A model generated the notes under the pieces. It ran no database searches, had not been told where the DNA came from, and saw only the letters and a program-made list of their open reading frames with translations. A program made the translations under genes and the position numbers. Positions 14,537 to 21,786 of a stretch of DNA of 24,116 nucleotides are shown here, piece by piece. Source of the stretch: a virus; the IMG/VR virus record IMGVR_UViG_3300044970_000021, positions 1-24,116 of that record. The stretch is one strand, 5' to 3'. Numbering within the stretch: the first letter of the stretch is position 1; every line of letters starts with the position of its first letter.

Positions 14537-15180
14537 TAAATCACCTGATCGTTAGCAAGTCCGCCTTCCTCAGTGTCAGTAATGACACGACCCTGAGCGC
14601 TAACGCCAAGAGCCTGAGTAAAGGACTGTTGGAACAACTGCGCCCGATTGGAGTTGACATGTTCATTATCCACGGACTCAGCGATAAAAACTGTCGCATC
14701 AATTACAACGGGGAAGTAAGCATCTGACAACAAAGCGACCGTTGTTGTACCGTCGTACACCGGAGGTGTCTGCGCATATTCCCCAATAAGAACCTGTGCC
14801 GCTGGGGCTTTTGGGTAAATAAAGAACCGATTGGCGTTACGGGTGTGCCGCATCCAGTTAACTGTGGCAGCAGCCGCATCATTCATCCATGTAGGATAAG
14901 TTTGATCTAGCGCCTCACGATTAGTTTCCGTAATCCCTGAGCCATCTTTAACTTGGAAAATCTCCATAATACGGATGGAATCAGAAGGGGCTGATTGAAG
15001 AACTTGCCCTGCCGTAGTAGGGATTTCCCCTATGTAAGCAAAGAGGTCGGGACGCAAGACAGCAATCCGCTTCAATGCCTGATTGGCAAAGCCCAACAAC
15101 ACCGCATTGCTATAACGCTGCGGCGAGTTGATGTCTTGGAGGATCCGTCGAACCTCAGTGATTACATCATTGAGTATCAT
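14536..15180 (-). CDS. phage adaptor protein, DUF6682-like
   Basis: This 214-aa protein's ATG overlaps the previous TGA by four bases. The N-terminus (MILNDVITEVRRILQDINSPQRYSNAVLLGFANQALKRIAVLRPDLFA) is the opening I associate with a widespread phage adaptor family (recalled as DUF6682, not searched). A beta-rich middle (GQVLQSAPSDSIRIMEIFQV, RFFIYPKAPAAQVLIGEYAQTPP) is followed by a helix with YFPVVIDATVFIAESVDNEHVNSNRAQLFQQSF. Together with the 217-aa protein it should form the neck between portal and tail. The pair are coupled by TAATG, consistent with a fixed stoichiometry. Confidence 0.7.
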   Translation of the reverse strand: MILNDVITEVRRILQDINSPQRYSNAVLLGFANQALKRIAVLRPDLFAYIGEIPTTAGQVLQSAPSDSIRIMEIFQVKDGSGITETNREALDQTYPTWMNDAAAATVNWMRHTRNANRFFIYPKAPAAQVLIGEYAQTPPVYDGTTTVALLSDAYFPVVIDATVFIAESVDNEHVNSNRAQLFQQSFTQALGVSAQGRVITDTEEGGLANDQVI

Positions 15181-15422
15181 TCGGGTAATCCCTTAGATGC
15201 ATCTGCATTGAGTTCTTCATTCTCAACAACGGGGGCCTCAGGAATCTCGTCAGCCGGGGTTTCTAAAGCCAAACCAGACTTACGACCTTTTTGTTTCTTA
15301 GGAACAAACTTCTCAGGAAATGCTTCTTCCTCAGTGACTTCCTCACAAAGAGGGTTTTCAGCCAATAGTTCCGTATAGTCATAAATAAAGCCATCACGTT
15401 TATTGCGTAGGTATCGTGCCAT
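15177..15422 (-). CDS. 81-aa acidic phage protein, function unknown
   Basis: The ATG has AGGAGAA upstream and follows the previous gene by nine bases. The N-terminal half (MARYLRNKRDGFIYDYTELLAENPLCEEVTEEEAFPEKFVPK) resembles small head-region proteins seen in other aquatic phages. The C-terminal half is acidic and Ala/Pro/Glu-rich, probably disordered. No domain or membrane segment. It could be a head completion factor or an acidic partner for the neighbouring basic proteins; neither is shown. Confidence 0.55.
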   Translation of the reverse strand: MARYLRNKRDGFIYDYTELLAENPLCEEVTEEEAFPEKFVPKKQKGRKSGLALETPADEIPEAPVVENEELNADASKGLPE

Positions 15423-15431
15423 TTAATTCTC

Positions 15432-15665
15432 CTATCTAAATCGAGCCGTCTTAGCCGCTATTTTAGCGGGCTGTTTTACAAACTGTTGACCTTTTGATTT
15501 GCCAGAACGCTTTGCTTTTGTTGTAGCGGCGTACTCTGCTGGGGTCAACGCCTTTATTGCTGCCTCTGGTAAGTATCGCTCACCAGTCTTGCTAGATGGC
15601 TTACCGCTTTTGGTACGCCATTTCTGATCTGTCCAGTCTTTTAGGGACTTTTGCGGGGCTTTCAA
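15432..15665 (-). CDS. 77-aa basic protein, DUF5872-like
   Basis: The start is a TTG at 15665 overlapping the previous TGA (TTGA), with a GGGGGG site about nine bases upstream. The sequence KSLKDWTDQKWRTKSGKPSSKTGERYLPEAAIKALTPAEYAATTKAKR...KGQQFVKQPAKIAAKTARFR is strongly conserved in character. I recall it from many phages and some large eukaryotic viruses, catalogued I believe as DUF5872 (recollection, not checked). The net charge is highly positive. A DNA-associated virion protein is plausible because it sits among head genes beside two other basic proteins. No function is established to my knowledge. Confidence 0.75.
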   Translation of the reverse strand: MKAPQKSLKDWTDQKWRTKSGKPSSKTGERYLPEAAIKALTPAEYAATTKAKRSGKSKGQQFVKQPAKIAAKTARFR

Positions 15666-15856
15666 TCTTTGTACCCCCCGCCAGCGGCTTTGTATTTCTT
15701 AGCCACTAACTGCGCTTTACGGGCTGACCATTGACCAGCAGCCGTACCCTGAACTGCCGCAGCCTTAACCTGCGACACAATCCGCTTACGCAACTCAGGC
15801 TTTGTATAGTTGCCCGCTGCGTTTACTTTGGATTTTGGTTTGGCCTTGGCTACCAT
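15662..15856 (-). CDS. 64-aa basic phage protein
   Basis: The ATG at 15856 overlaps the previous gene by seven bases. The protein contains KSKVNAAGNYTKPELRKRIVSQVKAAA and ends GQWSARKAQLVAKKYKAAGGGYKD, a C-terminal phrase I recognise from T7-like and T4-like aquatic phages. About a fifth of residues are Lys or Arg, and there are almost no acids. This suggests nucleic acid or capsid binding. Being one of three consecutive basic proteins supports a shared purpose, such as neutralising packaged DNA. Confidence 0.72.
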   Translation of the reverse strand: MVAKAKPKSKVNAAGNYTKPELRKRIVSQVKAAAVQGTAAGQWSARKAQLVAKKYKAAGGGYKD

Positions 15857-16119
15857 TTCACTTTATCCGCCCAATAAGCCGCAGACATTTTGCCTTTGGC
15901 TATGTTCTTTGCATGGCGGGCTTTGAAACTTTTTTGCCGCGCCTTCTCACTTGGCGTGCTTGGGCTAGACCCAGCGCCGCTTACACCCTGCTGACCAAAG
16001 CGAATAATCTTCTCTTTGCCGCCAGCACAGGCCTTAACTACATGAGACTTAGTAGCATGCCCCGGTGTCTTTTTCGGGGAATTACATGCCATCTCAGATT
16101 TTTTGATGACTTTAGCCAT
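15850..16119 (-). CDS. 89-aa basic protein with KSFKARHAKNI...AAYWADKVKW ending
   Basis: The ATG lies one base after the previous stop. The protein has MACNSPKKTPGHATKSHVVKACAGGKEKIIRFGQQGVSGAG, a short Ser/Pro linker, then ARQKSFKARHAKNIAKGKMSAAYWADKVKW. The second part, with KSFKARH and a conserved AAYWA-KVKW end, is a family I recall from many phages. It is strongly basic, carries two to three Cys/His residues in the first half (CNSPKKTPGH, H26, C31), and could bind metal weakly. Role unknown; a virion DNA-binding component is inferred. Confidence 0.75.
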   Translation of the reverse strand: MAKVIKKSEMACNSPKKTPGHATKSHVVKACAGGKEKIIRFGQQGVSGAGSSPSTPSEKARQKSFKARHAKNIAKGKMSAAYWADKVKW

Positions 16120-16120
16120 A

Positions 16121-16402
16121 TTAGTCCCGAACTAAAATGGTTACCGAAGTAGCCCCACCAATATCACAATAGATACCAGTGGAGAATATCATTCCACCTT
16201 CGGGGATACCAAAGGCTACAACCCCTTGTTTCGTAGTATCAAGTTCTAACTTGACAGGGCCTGTTGCAGTAAGACCATCGTAAAGTTTAATGTGGTCTAA
16301 ATTTCCTCCGCTAGAGGTATATAAGAAACCCAGCATCCGAATTTGTCCGGTATAGAGTACAGCATCGTTATTTGTATGTATCGAAGTAACGTCACGGGCC
16401 AT
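16121..16402 (-). CDS. 93-aa beta-rich structural protein
   Basis: The ATG has the strongest ribosome site of the region (AAGGAGG, seven bases upstream), partly locked in an inverted repeat described separately. The protein (VLYTGQIRMLGFLYTSSGGNLDHIKLYDG, GVVAFGIPEGGMIFSTGIYCDIGGATSVTILVRD) is a compact beta-sandwich in appearance, like small capsid-associated or spike proteins. It follows the probable decoration gene. No named family recognised. Confidence 0.62.
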   Translation of the reverse strand: MARDVTSIHTNNDAVLYTGQIRMLGFLYTSSGGNLDHIKLYDGLTATGPVKLELDTTKQGVVAFGIPEGGMIFSTGIYCDIGGATSVTILVRD

Positions 16403-16409
16403 AATAAAA

Positions 16410-16439
16410 CCTCCTTAAAAGGAGGGGGCCGAAGCCCCC
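16410..16439 (-). promoter_or_regulatory. overlapping hairpins: UUCG hairpin plus inverted repeat that contains the ribosome site
   Basis: In the minus-strand transcript a GGGGGC-UUCG-GCCCCC hairpin (16424-16439) is followed at once by CCTCCTTTTAAGGAGG (16410-16425). The second half of that repeat is the Shine-Dalgarno sequence of the 93-aa gene. The two structures share two C residues, so forming one weakens the other. The UUCG hairpin lacks a clean U-tract, so it is a poor terminator; it could shield the 3' end of the decoration-gene message or gate translation. Confidence 0.65.
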
Positions 16440-16453
16440 ATCCTTACCTGCGT

Positions 16454-16927
16454 TTAGTTAACGTCTGTAAAAGTTGCAAAGAGACGCACAACAGCAGCGG
16501 CTGGTACAGCAGTACCAATCGTGATGTCGATAGTATCAGCAGCAGAGTACAGTTTGCCACCACTCAAAGTGGGAGCAAAAGCACCAGCCGACAGGACTGG
16601 AACACCACCTGAGAAACCGGTAGAGTTAGCGGTAGTAGCAGCCAAATAACCAGTAGCGGCAGAGCCGTCACCGATTGCAATGGTGCTAGTTACACCAGCA
16701 GCAGTCGTAACTTCCATACCTACGTTAGACACAATAGTGCCAGCGGGTACAGGAATTACTTCCAGAACGTCAGATGCAGCAAGAGCGGTTGCACTAGCAG
16801 CAGAACGCGCAGCAATGATCTTGGGAAAATCAAGAACCATTTCCACACGGACGGACTTGTTAAGGTCATTTGCCGGGTAAGCGGCTGTGCCTTTGTTAAA
16901 ACCGAGAGAGTCGGTATATGTTGCCAT
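16454..16927 (-). CDS. probable capsid decoration / minor head protein
   Basis: This 157-aa protein has an ATG with AGGAG eight bases upstream and is flanked by two copies of the same UUCG hairpin. The N-terminus (MATYTDSLGFNKGTAAYPANDLNKSVRVEMVLDFPKIIAAR) is followed by repeated short strands rich in Ala, Thr and Gly (VIPVPAGTIVSNVGMEVTTAAGVTSTIAIGDGS, TIDITIGTAVPAAAVVRLFATF). Such a beta-rich protein directly after the major capsid gene is often a decoration or head-stabilising protein. Position and composition support this; no motif proves it. Confidence 0.62.
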   Translation of the reverse strand: MATYTDSLGFNKGTAAYPANDLNKSVRVEMVLDFPKIIAARSAASATALAASDVLEVIPVPAGTIVSNVGMEVTTAAGVTSTIAIGDGSAATGYLAATTANSTGFSGGVPVLSAGAFAPTLSGGKLYSAADTIDITIGTAVPAAAVVRLFATFTDVN

Positions 16928-16939
16928 GTTAATTCTCCT

Positions 16940-16970
16940 AAAAAAGTTACGAGAGGGGGCCGAAGCCCCC
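16940..16970 (-). terminator. UUCG hairpin with delayed U-tract after the major capsid gene
   Basis: The minus-strand transcript contains GGGGGC-UUCG-GCCCCC (16955-16970), then a nine-base gap and UUUUUU (16940-16945). Stem and loop are identical to those at 16424-16439. The gap makes full termination unlikely; partial termination or protection of the abundant capsid message against 3' exonucleases fits better. Confidence 0.6.
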
Positions 16971-16976
16971 CGTCAA

Positions 16977-17882
16977 TTACAGAGTAATGATACCTTGTGA
17001 CAATGCCTCAGGCTTGACCACTTTGTATCCATACACTTGTAGACCACGGATGATGTTACCGAAGGTGGACTCAGAGCGAATGGTTTCCATGTTGGTCATT
17101 TGCGAAGCAAAAGTGAAGCCCATCTTGTGACCAGCGATGATGCTGAACTTGCCGCTGGAAACACTGAGGTTGTGGCTCATGTAAACCGTAAAACGGTCGA
17201 TCATGCCAAGGCGACCATTACGAAGAATGGACACGCTGTCACCAGTCAAAGAAGCATCCTTAAGGTCAGACTTCTTAATCATACCGGCCATCTTGGCAGG
17301 GATAACTACGAAGCGGTTACCTTCTGGGCAGTTTGCCTCATCAAGAACAGTACCGATGTCAACAAGGTACTCCAACACGTTGGTCTTGGTAATAGCGATA
17401 GGCGAACCAGTCGTACCCAAGTCAATGTTGTTAGAGATGCGACCAGCGGTTGCACCTTTGTTGTCAGCAGAAATGTCCGGCAGAATGTCGGTCAAAACAC
17501 GTTGGTCAATCTTGATCTTCATACGCTCAGAAGCGTCTTTTGACCAAGTATCCATCAGATTGATGTCCGACTGAACCTTATCCACATCGTCCTCAACGCA
17601 AGCGAAGTACTCGCCTTTGTCGATAACAAGTTGCAGTTTAGGTTTGTCAGGATTCTCAACCGACAAAGTTTGACCTTTTACATAGGTCTTGATGGTGATC
17701 TCAGGGGTAGTACGGATGTTAACCGTGTCGCCCATGTTACGAATTTCACCTTCGTAATCAGTGTTGGAAATAGCAGCCAACACAGTTGCGTCGTAGAAAT
17801 TCTCGATTAATTTACCTGACCAAATCTCAGGAATGAAGTTACCCGAATAGTTCGGGCGGCCTGTGGAAACGGGAAATCCCAT
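16977..17882 (-). CDS. major capsid protein
   Basis: This 301-aa protein starts at an ATG with GAGGAG seven bases upstream, one of the strongest sites in the window. The N-terminus (YSGNFIPEIWSGKLIENFYDATVLAAISNTDYEGEIRNMGDTVNIRTTPEITIKTYVKGQ) is the opening seen in HK97-fold coat proteins of P22-like (gp5-type) phages, with an E-loop-like region and a beta-rich P-domain afterwards. Residues about 150-230 hold the A-domain pattern (NVLEYLVDIGTVLDEANCP-NRFVVIPAKMAGMIKKSDLKDA). The last segment (GFTFASQMTNMETIRSESTFGNIIRGLQVYGYKVVKPEAL) is characteristic. At 301 aa it is much shorter than P22 coat (430 aa), so the insertion domain is probably missing. The gene follows the scaffold gene, the usual order. 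Confidence 0.88.
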   Translation of the reverse strand: MGFPVSTGRPNYSGNFIPEIWSGKLIENFYDATVLAAISNTDYEGEIRNMGDTVNIRTTPEITIKTYVKGQTLSVENPDKPKLQLVIDKGEYFACVEDDVDKVQSDINLMDTWSKDASERMKIKIDQRVLTDILPDISADNKGATAGRISNNIDLGTTGSPIAITKTNVLEYLVDIGTVLDEANCPEGNRFVVIPAKMAGMIKKSDLKDASLTGDSVSILRNGRLGMIDRFTVYMSHNLSVSSGKFSIIAGHKMGFTFASQMTNMETIRSESTFGNIIRGLQVYGYKVVKPEALSQGIITL

Positions 17883-17898
17883 GATAAAACTCCTCTAA

Positions 17899-18951
17899 TC
17901 AAGCGTTAACAGTTATGCGACCGTCTCGCTGTGCAGCGAAAATGTCGCGTTCAATGCGGTCACGCTCTGCTTCACGGCCACGATATTTACCAGATCTAAC
18001 ATCATTAAAGAAACCTTTAATGTCATCAGGGCTGTATGTCTTGGCATTGTTGTTCGCAGGTGTTCCGGTGTTCTTTGAACGACCCGGTGCAACCTGACGC
18101 TCCAACTCTGAAGCAGTCGCTGTCCGACGAGTGTTTTGAGCAACATTGGCTTTGCCAGTCAACTCATTCCAAGTTTGGAAGAAACTAGCAACCCGGCGTA
18201 CATCAAGGATACGCTGGGCATCCTCAAGGTAAGTCTGACGGCTAATTCCAGTTAGCGGGTCAATCTCCAACAACCATGATTGAAATGCATGGTCATCGTT
18301 AATTTCGCGCCAATTGGGGGCCGCACTTGACAGGTCAGACCAGAACTGTTGCTCTGCTGTCATTGCTTGTCGGTGCGCCACTGCCTGTACCTGAGGTACG
18401 ACACTGGTTTGCAACGAGCGAATGATTTGATCTAATTGAGCAATCTTCTGAGCAACCGGATAGAGTTCCTCGCGAGTCACACGACGCATAACGTCAATAG
18501 ACTCACCATACTCTTGGACATCATTCTCAGTTACCAAAGGTTGAACTTGAGTTTGCTGTGCCGGTTGAGAGGATTGCTGCGAAAGAGACGCAAGCAATTG
18601 TTCCATCTGTTGTACGCGACCATTTAGTTCACGATTCTGCGAGTGCAGACGCGGAACTTCGGCGTTGTACATACCTTGTAAAGTACGCCATTTCTGAGCA
18701 TAAGTCTCAGAATTGGGGTCATCTTCTTGGCCTGTACCACTGGGGGTTTGCTCATTCCCCTGCGGTTGAGCAGCGTTATTCGGTACAGCGCTCTCGTCGG
18801 CTGGTGCGGGTTGTGCGGTGTTCTCAGAAGGCGAAGTGTTGCCATCGGCAGGAGGGGTCGCCTCATTGCCATTGTTTTCATCGCCATTGAGTTGCTTGTA
18901 CAACTCCTGTACGGCCTCGGTCTGTTTACGAATTTGCTCTGGTAGTGCCAT
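17899..18951 (-). CDS. capsid scaffolding protein
   Basis: This 350-aa protein's ATG has AGGAG nine bases upstream. Residues 20-82 are acidic, Pro/Asn/Gln-rich and disordered; residues about 84-128 and 155-190 are helical with heptad-like patterns (KWRTLQGMYNAEVPRLHSQNRELNGRVQQMEQLL). The C-terminus is basic and helical (DIKGFFNDVRSGKYRGREAERDRIERDIFAAQRDGRI), as in scaffolds where a basic end touches the coat protein. The position between portal and major capsid is decisive. No protease domain is visible, so it is likely released intact rather than self-cleaved. Confidence 0.85.
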   Translation of the reverse strand: MALPEQIRKQTEAVQELYKQLNGDENNGNEATPPADGNTSPSENTAQPAPADESAVPNNAAQPQGNEQTPSGTGQEDDPNSETYAQKWRTLQGMYNAEVPRLHSQNRELNGRVQQMEQLLASLSQQSSQPAQQTQVQPLVTENDVQEYGESIDVMRRVTREELYPVAQKIAQLDQIIRSLQTSVVPQVQAVAHRQAMTAEQQFWSDLSSAAPNWREINDDHAFQSWLLEIDPLTGISRQTYLEDAQRILDVRRVASFFQTWNELTGKANVAQNTRRTATASELERQVAPGRSKNTGTPANNNAKTYSPDDIKGFFNDVRSGKYRGREAERDRIERDIFAAQRDGRITVNA

Positions 18952-19001
18952 GATAAAACGCTCCTATCGGTGTGCGTGGATTAGACGGCGAGTCATATCA
19001 G

Positions 19002-19217
19002 TTAGGACTTTGCCGCTAGTTCAGGGGCTTCTTTGGCAAACTTGTATAGTTCACCCAAAACCTGACACCGCCCTTGTAAGAGTGCCGGGTTGTTAATAGC
19101 GCTAGGCAGTTGCTCTAACTCGTGATAGCGCCATGTTCTAAGCCAGTCCAGAATTTCTGGATACTGGCGCATGGCAATGCCAAGAGCCTTTACGACTTTA
19201 GGATCGGGCTTAATCAT
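19002..19217 (-). CDS. 71-aa helical protein between portal and scaffold
   Basis: The ATG overlaps the portal TGA by four bases. The protein (MIKPDPKVVKALGIAMRQYP, ILDWLRTWRYHELEQLPSAINNPALLQGRCQVLGELYKFA) is wholly helical. I recall comparable small proteins beside portal genes in other aquatic podoviruses, with the phrase LQGRCQVLGEL. No function is known to me. Coupling to the portal suggests a portal chaperone or assembly initiator. Confidence 0.62.
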   Translation of the reverse strand: MIKPDPKVVKALGIAMRQYPEILDWLRTWRYHELEQLPSAINNPALLQGRCQVLGELYKFAKEAPELAAKS

Positions 19218-21250
19218 GCAGCCCTCCCTCCAGCACCGGACACTAGATTACCTTCTTGTCCACCTTTGGGAGAACCGTCTGGTTGAGTCGGTGTAGGCGC
19301 AGGTTGTTGCTGCGACTGTGCCGCTCTCATTGCCAAAGCGTTTTTCTCTTTAGATGGAATAAGTTCATCCAGTGGCATTTGCAAACCTTTAGCCACTTCG
19401 CGAAGAATCGCGGCGCGGCCATCCTTACCAAGGATCTCCATATCGATCTGATTGGCGGTTGCATTAAGAAATTCAATACGGCGGACGTTGACGGTTTCTT
19501 TGACCGCAAGGTTAACTGCACCTTTGGCGATAACCTCAACGTCGCCTTTAATAGACTCATCCTCGTCATAGCGCATGTTGTAAACGAACTGGCGTTGGAC
19601 AATGGGTTTAATCACATCATTGTCGATGTGCATGACTACTTGTCGGATTCCCTTGCCAGCCGCTCCCATGAGCATTGACAAACCAGAGGATGTACGCCCA
19701 GCACCCTGAACATTCAAGTCTCCATACAGATATGCAGGAACACCTGAGTGGTCATCAGCCAAGCGTGAAAACTTCTCGTACACACCCATGAGTGTCTGTG
19801 CGTTATCTTCGGGCTGCGTAAAGCGTACGGCTGGTGCGCTCGATCCTACTGGATCGTTCATCACCTGCCAAATCTTCCAAGGATACATCTGTGTGATGTC
19901 CTCGTTGGGAGGAATACGCTCTAAGTTTACTTCGACTTGCGGGCCACTAGAGATGCCCATATTGTTGACAAGCGCTCGCGCAGCCGCGTTACATACGTTT
20001 TGAAGGTCTTCAATGATTTCAGGGATTCCTTTACCCCAGAAAGCACCCGGACACTTAATGAATGAAGTTTTTGCATAAGGCTTTTCTCCTAACGGATCAT
20101 AGTTAAGTACAGCCTTGATAACATAATTGCCAACCATCCAGACGTTCGCATCGTATTCTTGGGCTGGATCAGGGACTTCATCCTCTGACATACCCCAGTC
20201 GAGCAGCATCTGTCCGCTAACTTTGCCCCAGAACTCTAGTGCATCAAACACTTCTGTTGGGCGCATGTATGAGTAGAACTTCCGTTCTTCCTCATTTTTA
20301 ATCAGTTCAACATCTTCACTGATCCATGATTGACCATTACCAATCTCAAGGACTTTACGAATAGCATCTTCGTCATACCCCGGCACACCGATCAGGTCAG
20401 ACAAATCCATTCGGGTCAGTGGGTGATGTTCAAAGATGTAACCTTCGTTAATGTTTGTAATCCCCGGCTCAGGATAAATACGGAACGGATCGACGCGCTC
20501 GTACTCCGGCGCAATGCGCTCAGAGGACTTAACCACGGTACGACCGGATTCGTCTTGTTCCCAACCAAGGTATCTCTGACGACGGACAATCGGCCCTTTA
20601 ACAAAGGCACATGGGAAAGTCACGAGGTCAGTAATGAAATCGTTAAACGCATTTGCCCAGCCACCTTGTGTAAACTGATCGCTAATTCGCAACTTCATAC
20701 GGTCTACACGGTTCTGGGCTTCTTGCAAAATCTTGAAGCGATAATCTTGGGAAATAATCTCTTTGAGTTCTCCCATGACTTCTTGCGATGGTGCTTCTCC
20801 ACTACGCTGAATCATCTCCAACACTTTGTTGGCAAAGATGTCTTGAATCTCTTTAGTTGCCTTAGGGCTAAGATCAGGGATAGGAGTAGCGCTCAAATCC
20901 CAAGGGGGTGTCCCTGTGTCAAGTAGAATGTCTCTGAGCCAAGACTCCGCTGCGCGGCACTTGACTTCAGTAATCATCATAAAAATTTCTGAGCCGCCTT
21001 GTTTACGAATACCTGCCATCTTATCGGCTTCGTATTCGCCATTACGCTGACGCATAGCCATCAACATCTTATTCTCAATAGGCTTCTTGGCTTGCTGGGC
21101 TACATCCCAACAGGCACGCAGATACTCTGCCATACCGAGGATAAAGGGCTGGGCTTGACGATCCTCTAAGGCACGATCAGCCAACATCTTCTCCTGACGA
21201 TCTAACTCGTCATTGGACACTATACGAAGAAGGGTTAGTCCACCGGCCAT
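19214..21250 (-). CDS. portal protein (P22-like length)
   Basis: This 678-aa protein starts at an ATG overlapping the upstream stop (TAATG) with AAGGA upstream. The N-terminal half (AEYLRACWDVAQQAKKPIENKMLMAMRQRNGEYEADKMAGIRKQGGSEIFMMITEVKCRAAESWLRDIL) and the segment VKGPIVRRQRYLGWEQDESGRT...YERVDPFRIYPEPG match the wing/clip layout of large portal proteins. The later part (ICPGAFWGKGIPEIIEDLQNVCNAAARALVNNMG, YLYGDLNVQGAGRTSSGLSMLMGAAGKGIRQ) is a strong portal signature, and the C-terminus is Pro/Gln-rich. P22 portal is 725 aa. It forms the dodecameric ring through which DNA is packaged by the terminase. Confidence 0.9.
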   Translation of the reverse strand: MAGGLTLLRIVSNDELDRQEKMLADRALEDRQAQPFILGMAEYLRACWDVAQQAKKPIENKMLMAMRQRNGEYEADKMAGIRKQGGSEIFMMITEVKCRAAESWLRDILLDTGTPPWDLSATPIPDLSPKATKEIQDIFANKVLEMIQRSGEAPSQEVMGELKEIISQDYRFKILQEAQNRVDRMKLRISDQFTQGGWANAFNDFITDLVTFPCAFVKGPIVRRQRYLGWEQDESGRTVVKSSERIAPEYERVDPFRIYPEPGITNINEGYIFEHHPLTRMDLSDLIGVPGYDEDAIRKVLEIGNGQSWISEDVELIKNEEERKFYSYMRPTEVFDALEFWGKVSGQMLLDWGMSEDEVPDPAQEYDANVWMVGNYVIKAVLNYDPLGEKPYAKTSFIKCPGAFWGKGIPEIIEDLQNVCNAAARALVNNMGISSGPQVEVNLERIPPNEDITQMYPWKIWQVMNDPVGSSAPAVRFTQPEDNAQTLMGVYEKFSRLADDHSGVPAYLYGDLNVQGAGRTSSGLSMLMGAAGKGIRQVVMHIDNDVIKPIVQRQFVYNMRYDEDESIKGDVEVIAKGAVNLAVKETVNVRRIEFLNATANQIDMEILGKDGRAAILREVAKGLQMPLDELIPSKEKNALAMRAAQSQQQPAPTPTQPDGSPKGGQEGNLVSGAGGRAA

Positions 21251-21531
21251 TAGTCGTCCTTAGACAGTTTTATCATACGATCCTTTGGAGATCTTTTATC
21301 TTCTGCATCTGGTACATAAGGCCCACGAATAATACTGTCCTCAAGTCGTTTTCTTGGGGAGCGTTTATCTTCTGGGTCTATTTTGTAAGGTAGAGTCTGC
21401 ATCCCCTCTGGCATCTTAATGCCACCGGGTGAGCCGTCTTTGTATCCCTTGACAAGACCGCCATCTTTATATCCTTTGACGGCCATGTTGCCCATCTTGG
21501 GATTAGTCGAGGAAAACTTTAGGCACTTCAC
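21250..21531 (-). CDS. 93-aa repeat-containing small protein
   Basis: The start is a GTG at 21531 overlapping the previous TGA (GTGA); an in-frame ATG 12 codons later has no better ribosome site. Two internal duplications are visible: VKGYKDG at about 18-24 and 27-33, and EDKRSP followed by a basic helix at about 54-60 and 77-83. The N-terminus shares FSSTNPKM with ILSDNPKM of the upstream gene, suggesting related proteins. It is basic overall with no membrane segment. Function unknown; probably a head-region accessory. Confidence 0.6.
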   Translation of the reverse strand: MKCLKFSSTNPKMGNMAVKGYKDGGLVKGYKDGSPGGIKMPEGMQTLPYKIDPEDKRSPRKRLEDSIIRGPYVPDAEDKRSPKDRMIKLSKDD

Positions 21532-21716
21532 GATGCTTCCGTCTCTGGGCGTTTGTTGCCCTTCTTCTCATGCACTTCCATGATCTGTTTGATATTCATA
21601 GCGGGCATCTTAAACTCCATCTCGTAGAGTTCCATTGGTGCTGGTTTGCCAGCCAAGCCAGAAGTATCCATCTTGGGGTTGTCTGACAGAATCGTGAACT
21701 GTTTGCCTGACTTCAT
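21528..21716 (-). CDS. 62-aa first gene of the structural operon
   Basis: The ATG has GGAGGAA six bases upstream and lies about 35 bases downstream of the predicted promoter start. The protein (MKSGKQFTILSDNPKMDTSGLAGKPAPMELYEMEFKMPAMNIKQ, then a charged end) has no recognisable domain. It resembles the start of the next gene (NPKM phrase). As the first gene of the operon it would be expressed strongly. Role unknown. Confidence 0.6.
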   Translation of the reverse strand: MKSGKQFTILSDNPKMDTSGLAGKPAPMELYEMEFKMPAMNIKQIMEVHEKKGNKRPETEAS

Positions 21717-21732
21717 AGCGTTCCTCCGGTTG

Positions 21733-21758
21733 CCGCACTACTACATATTGTAGTGTGG
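21733..21758. promoter_or_regulatory. inverted repeat over the start of the structural transcript
   Basis: CCGCACTAC and GTAGTGTGG form arms with eight of nine positions matched (one G-T) around an 8-base centre. One arm touches the -10 box and the other reaches into the leader, so the dyad spans the predicted +1. It could be an operator for a repressor, or a weak 5' hairpin; only part of it would be transcribed. Confidence 0.5.
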
Positions 21759-21786
21759 TTATAGCAGCAAGTATACATGCTGTCAA
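21758..21786 (-). promoter_or_regulatory. strong sigma70-type promoter for the head/tail genes
   Basis: On the minus strand TTGACA (21781-21786) and TATAAC (21758-21763) are separated by 17 bases, with TGC just before the -10 (extended -10). Predicted start is near 21751. It lies directly after the terminator of the packaging unit. Confidence 0.85.

Noticed and set aside
20330-20926. 198-aa plus-strand open frame opposite the portal gene
   Set aside because: Antisense shadow of a strongly supported portal gene, no ribosome site and no domain.
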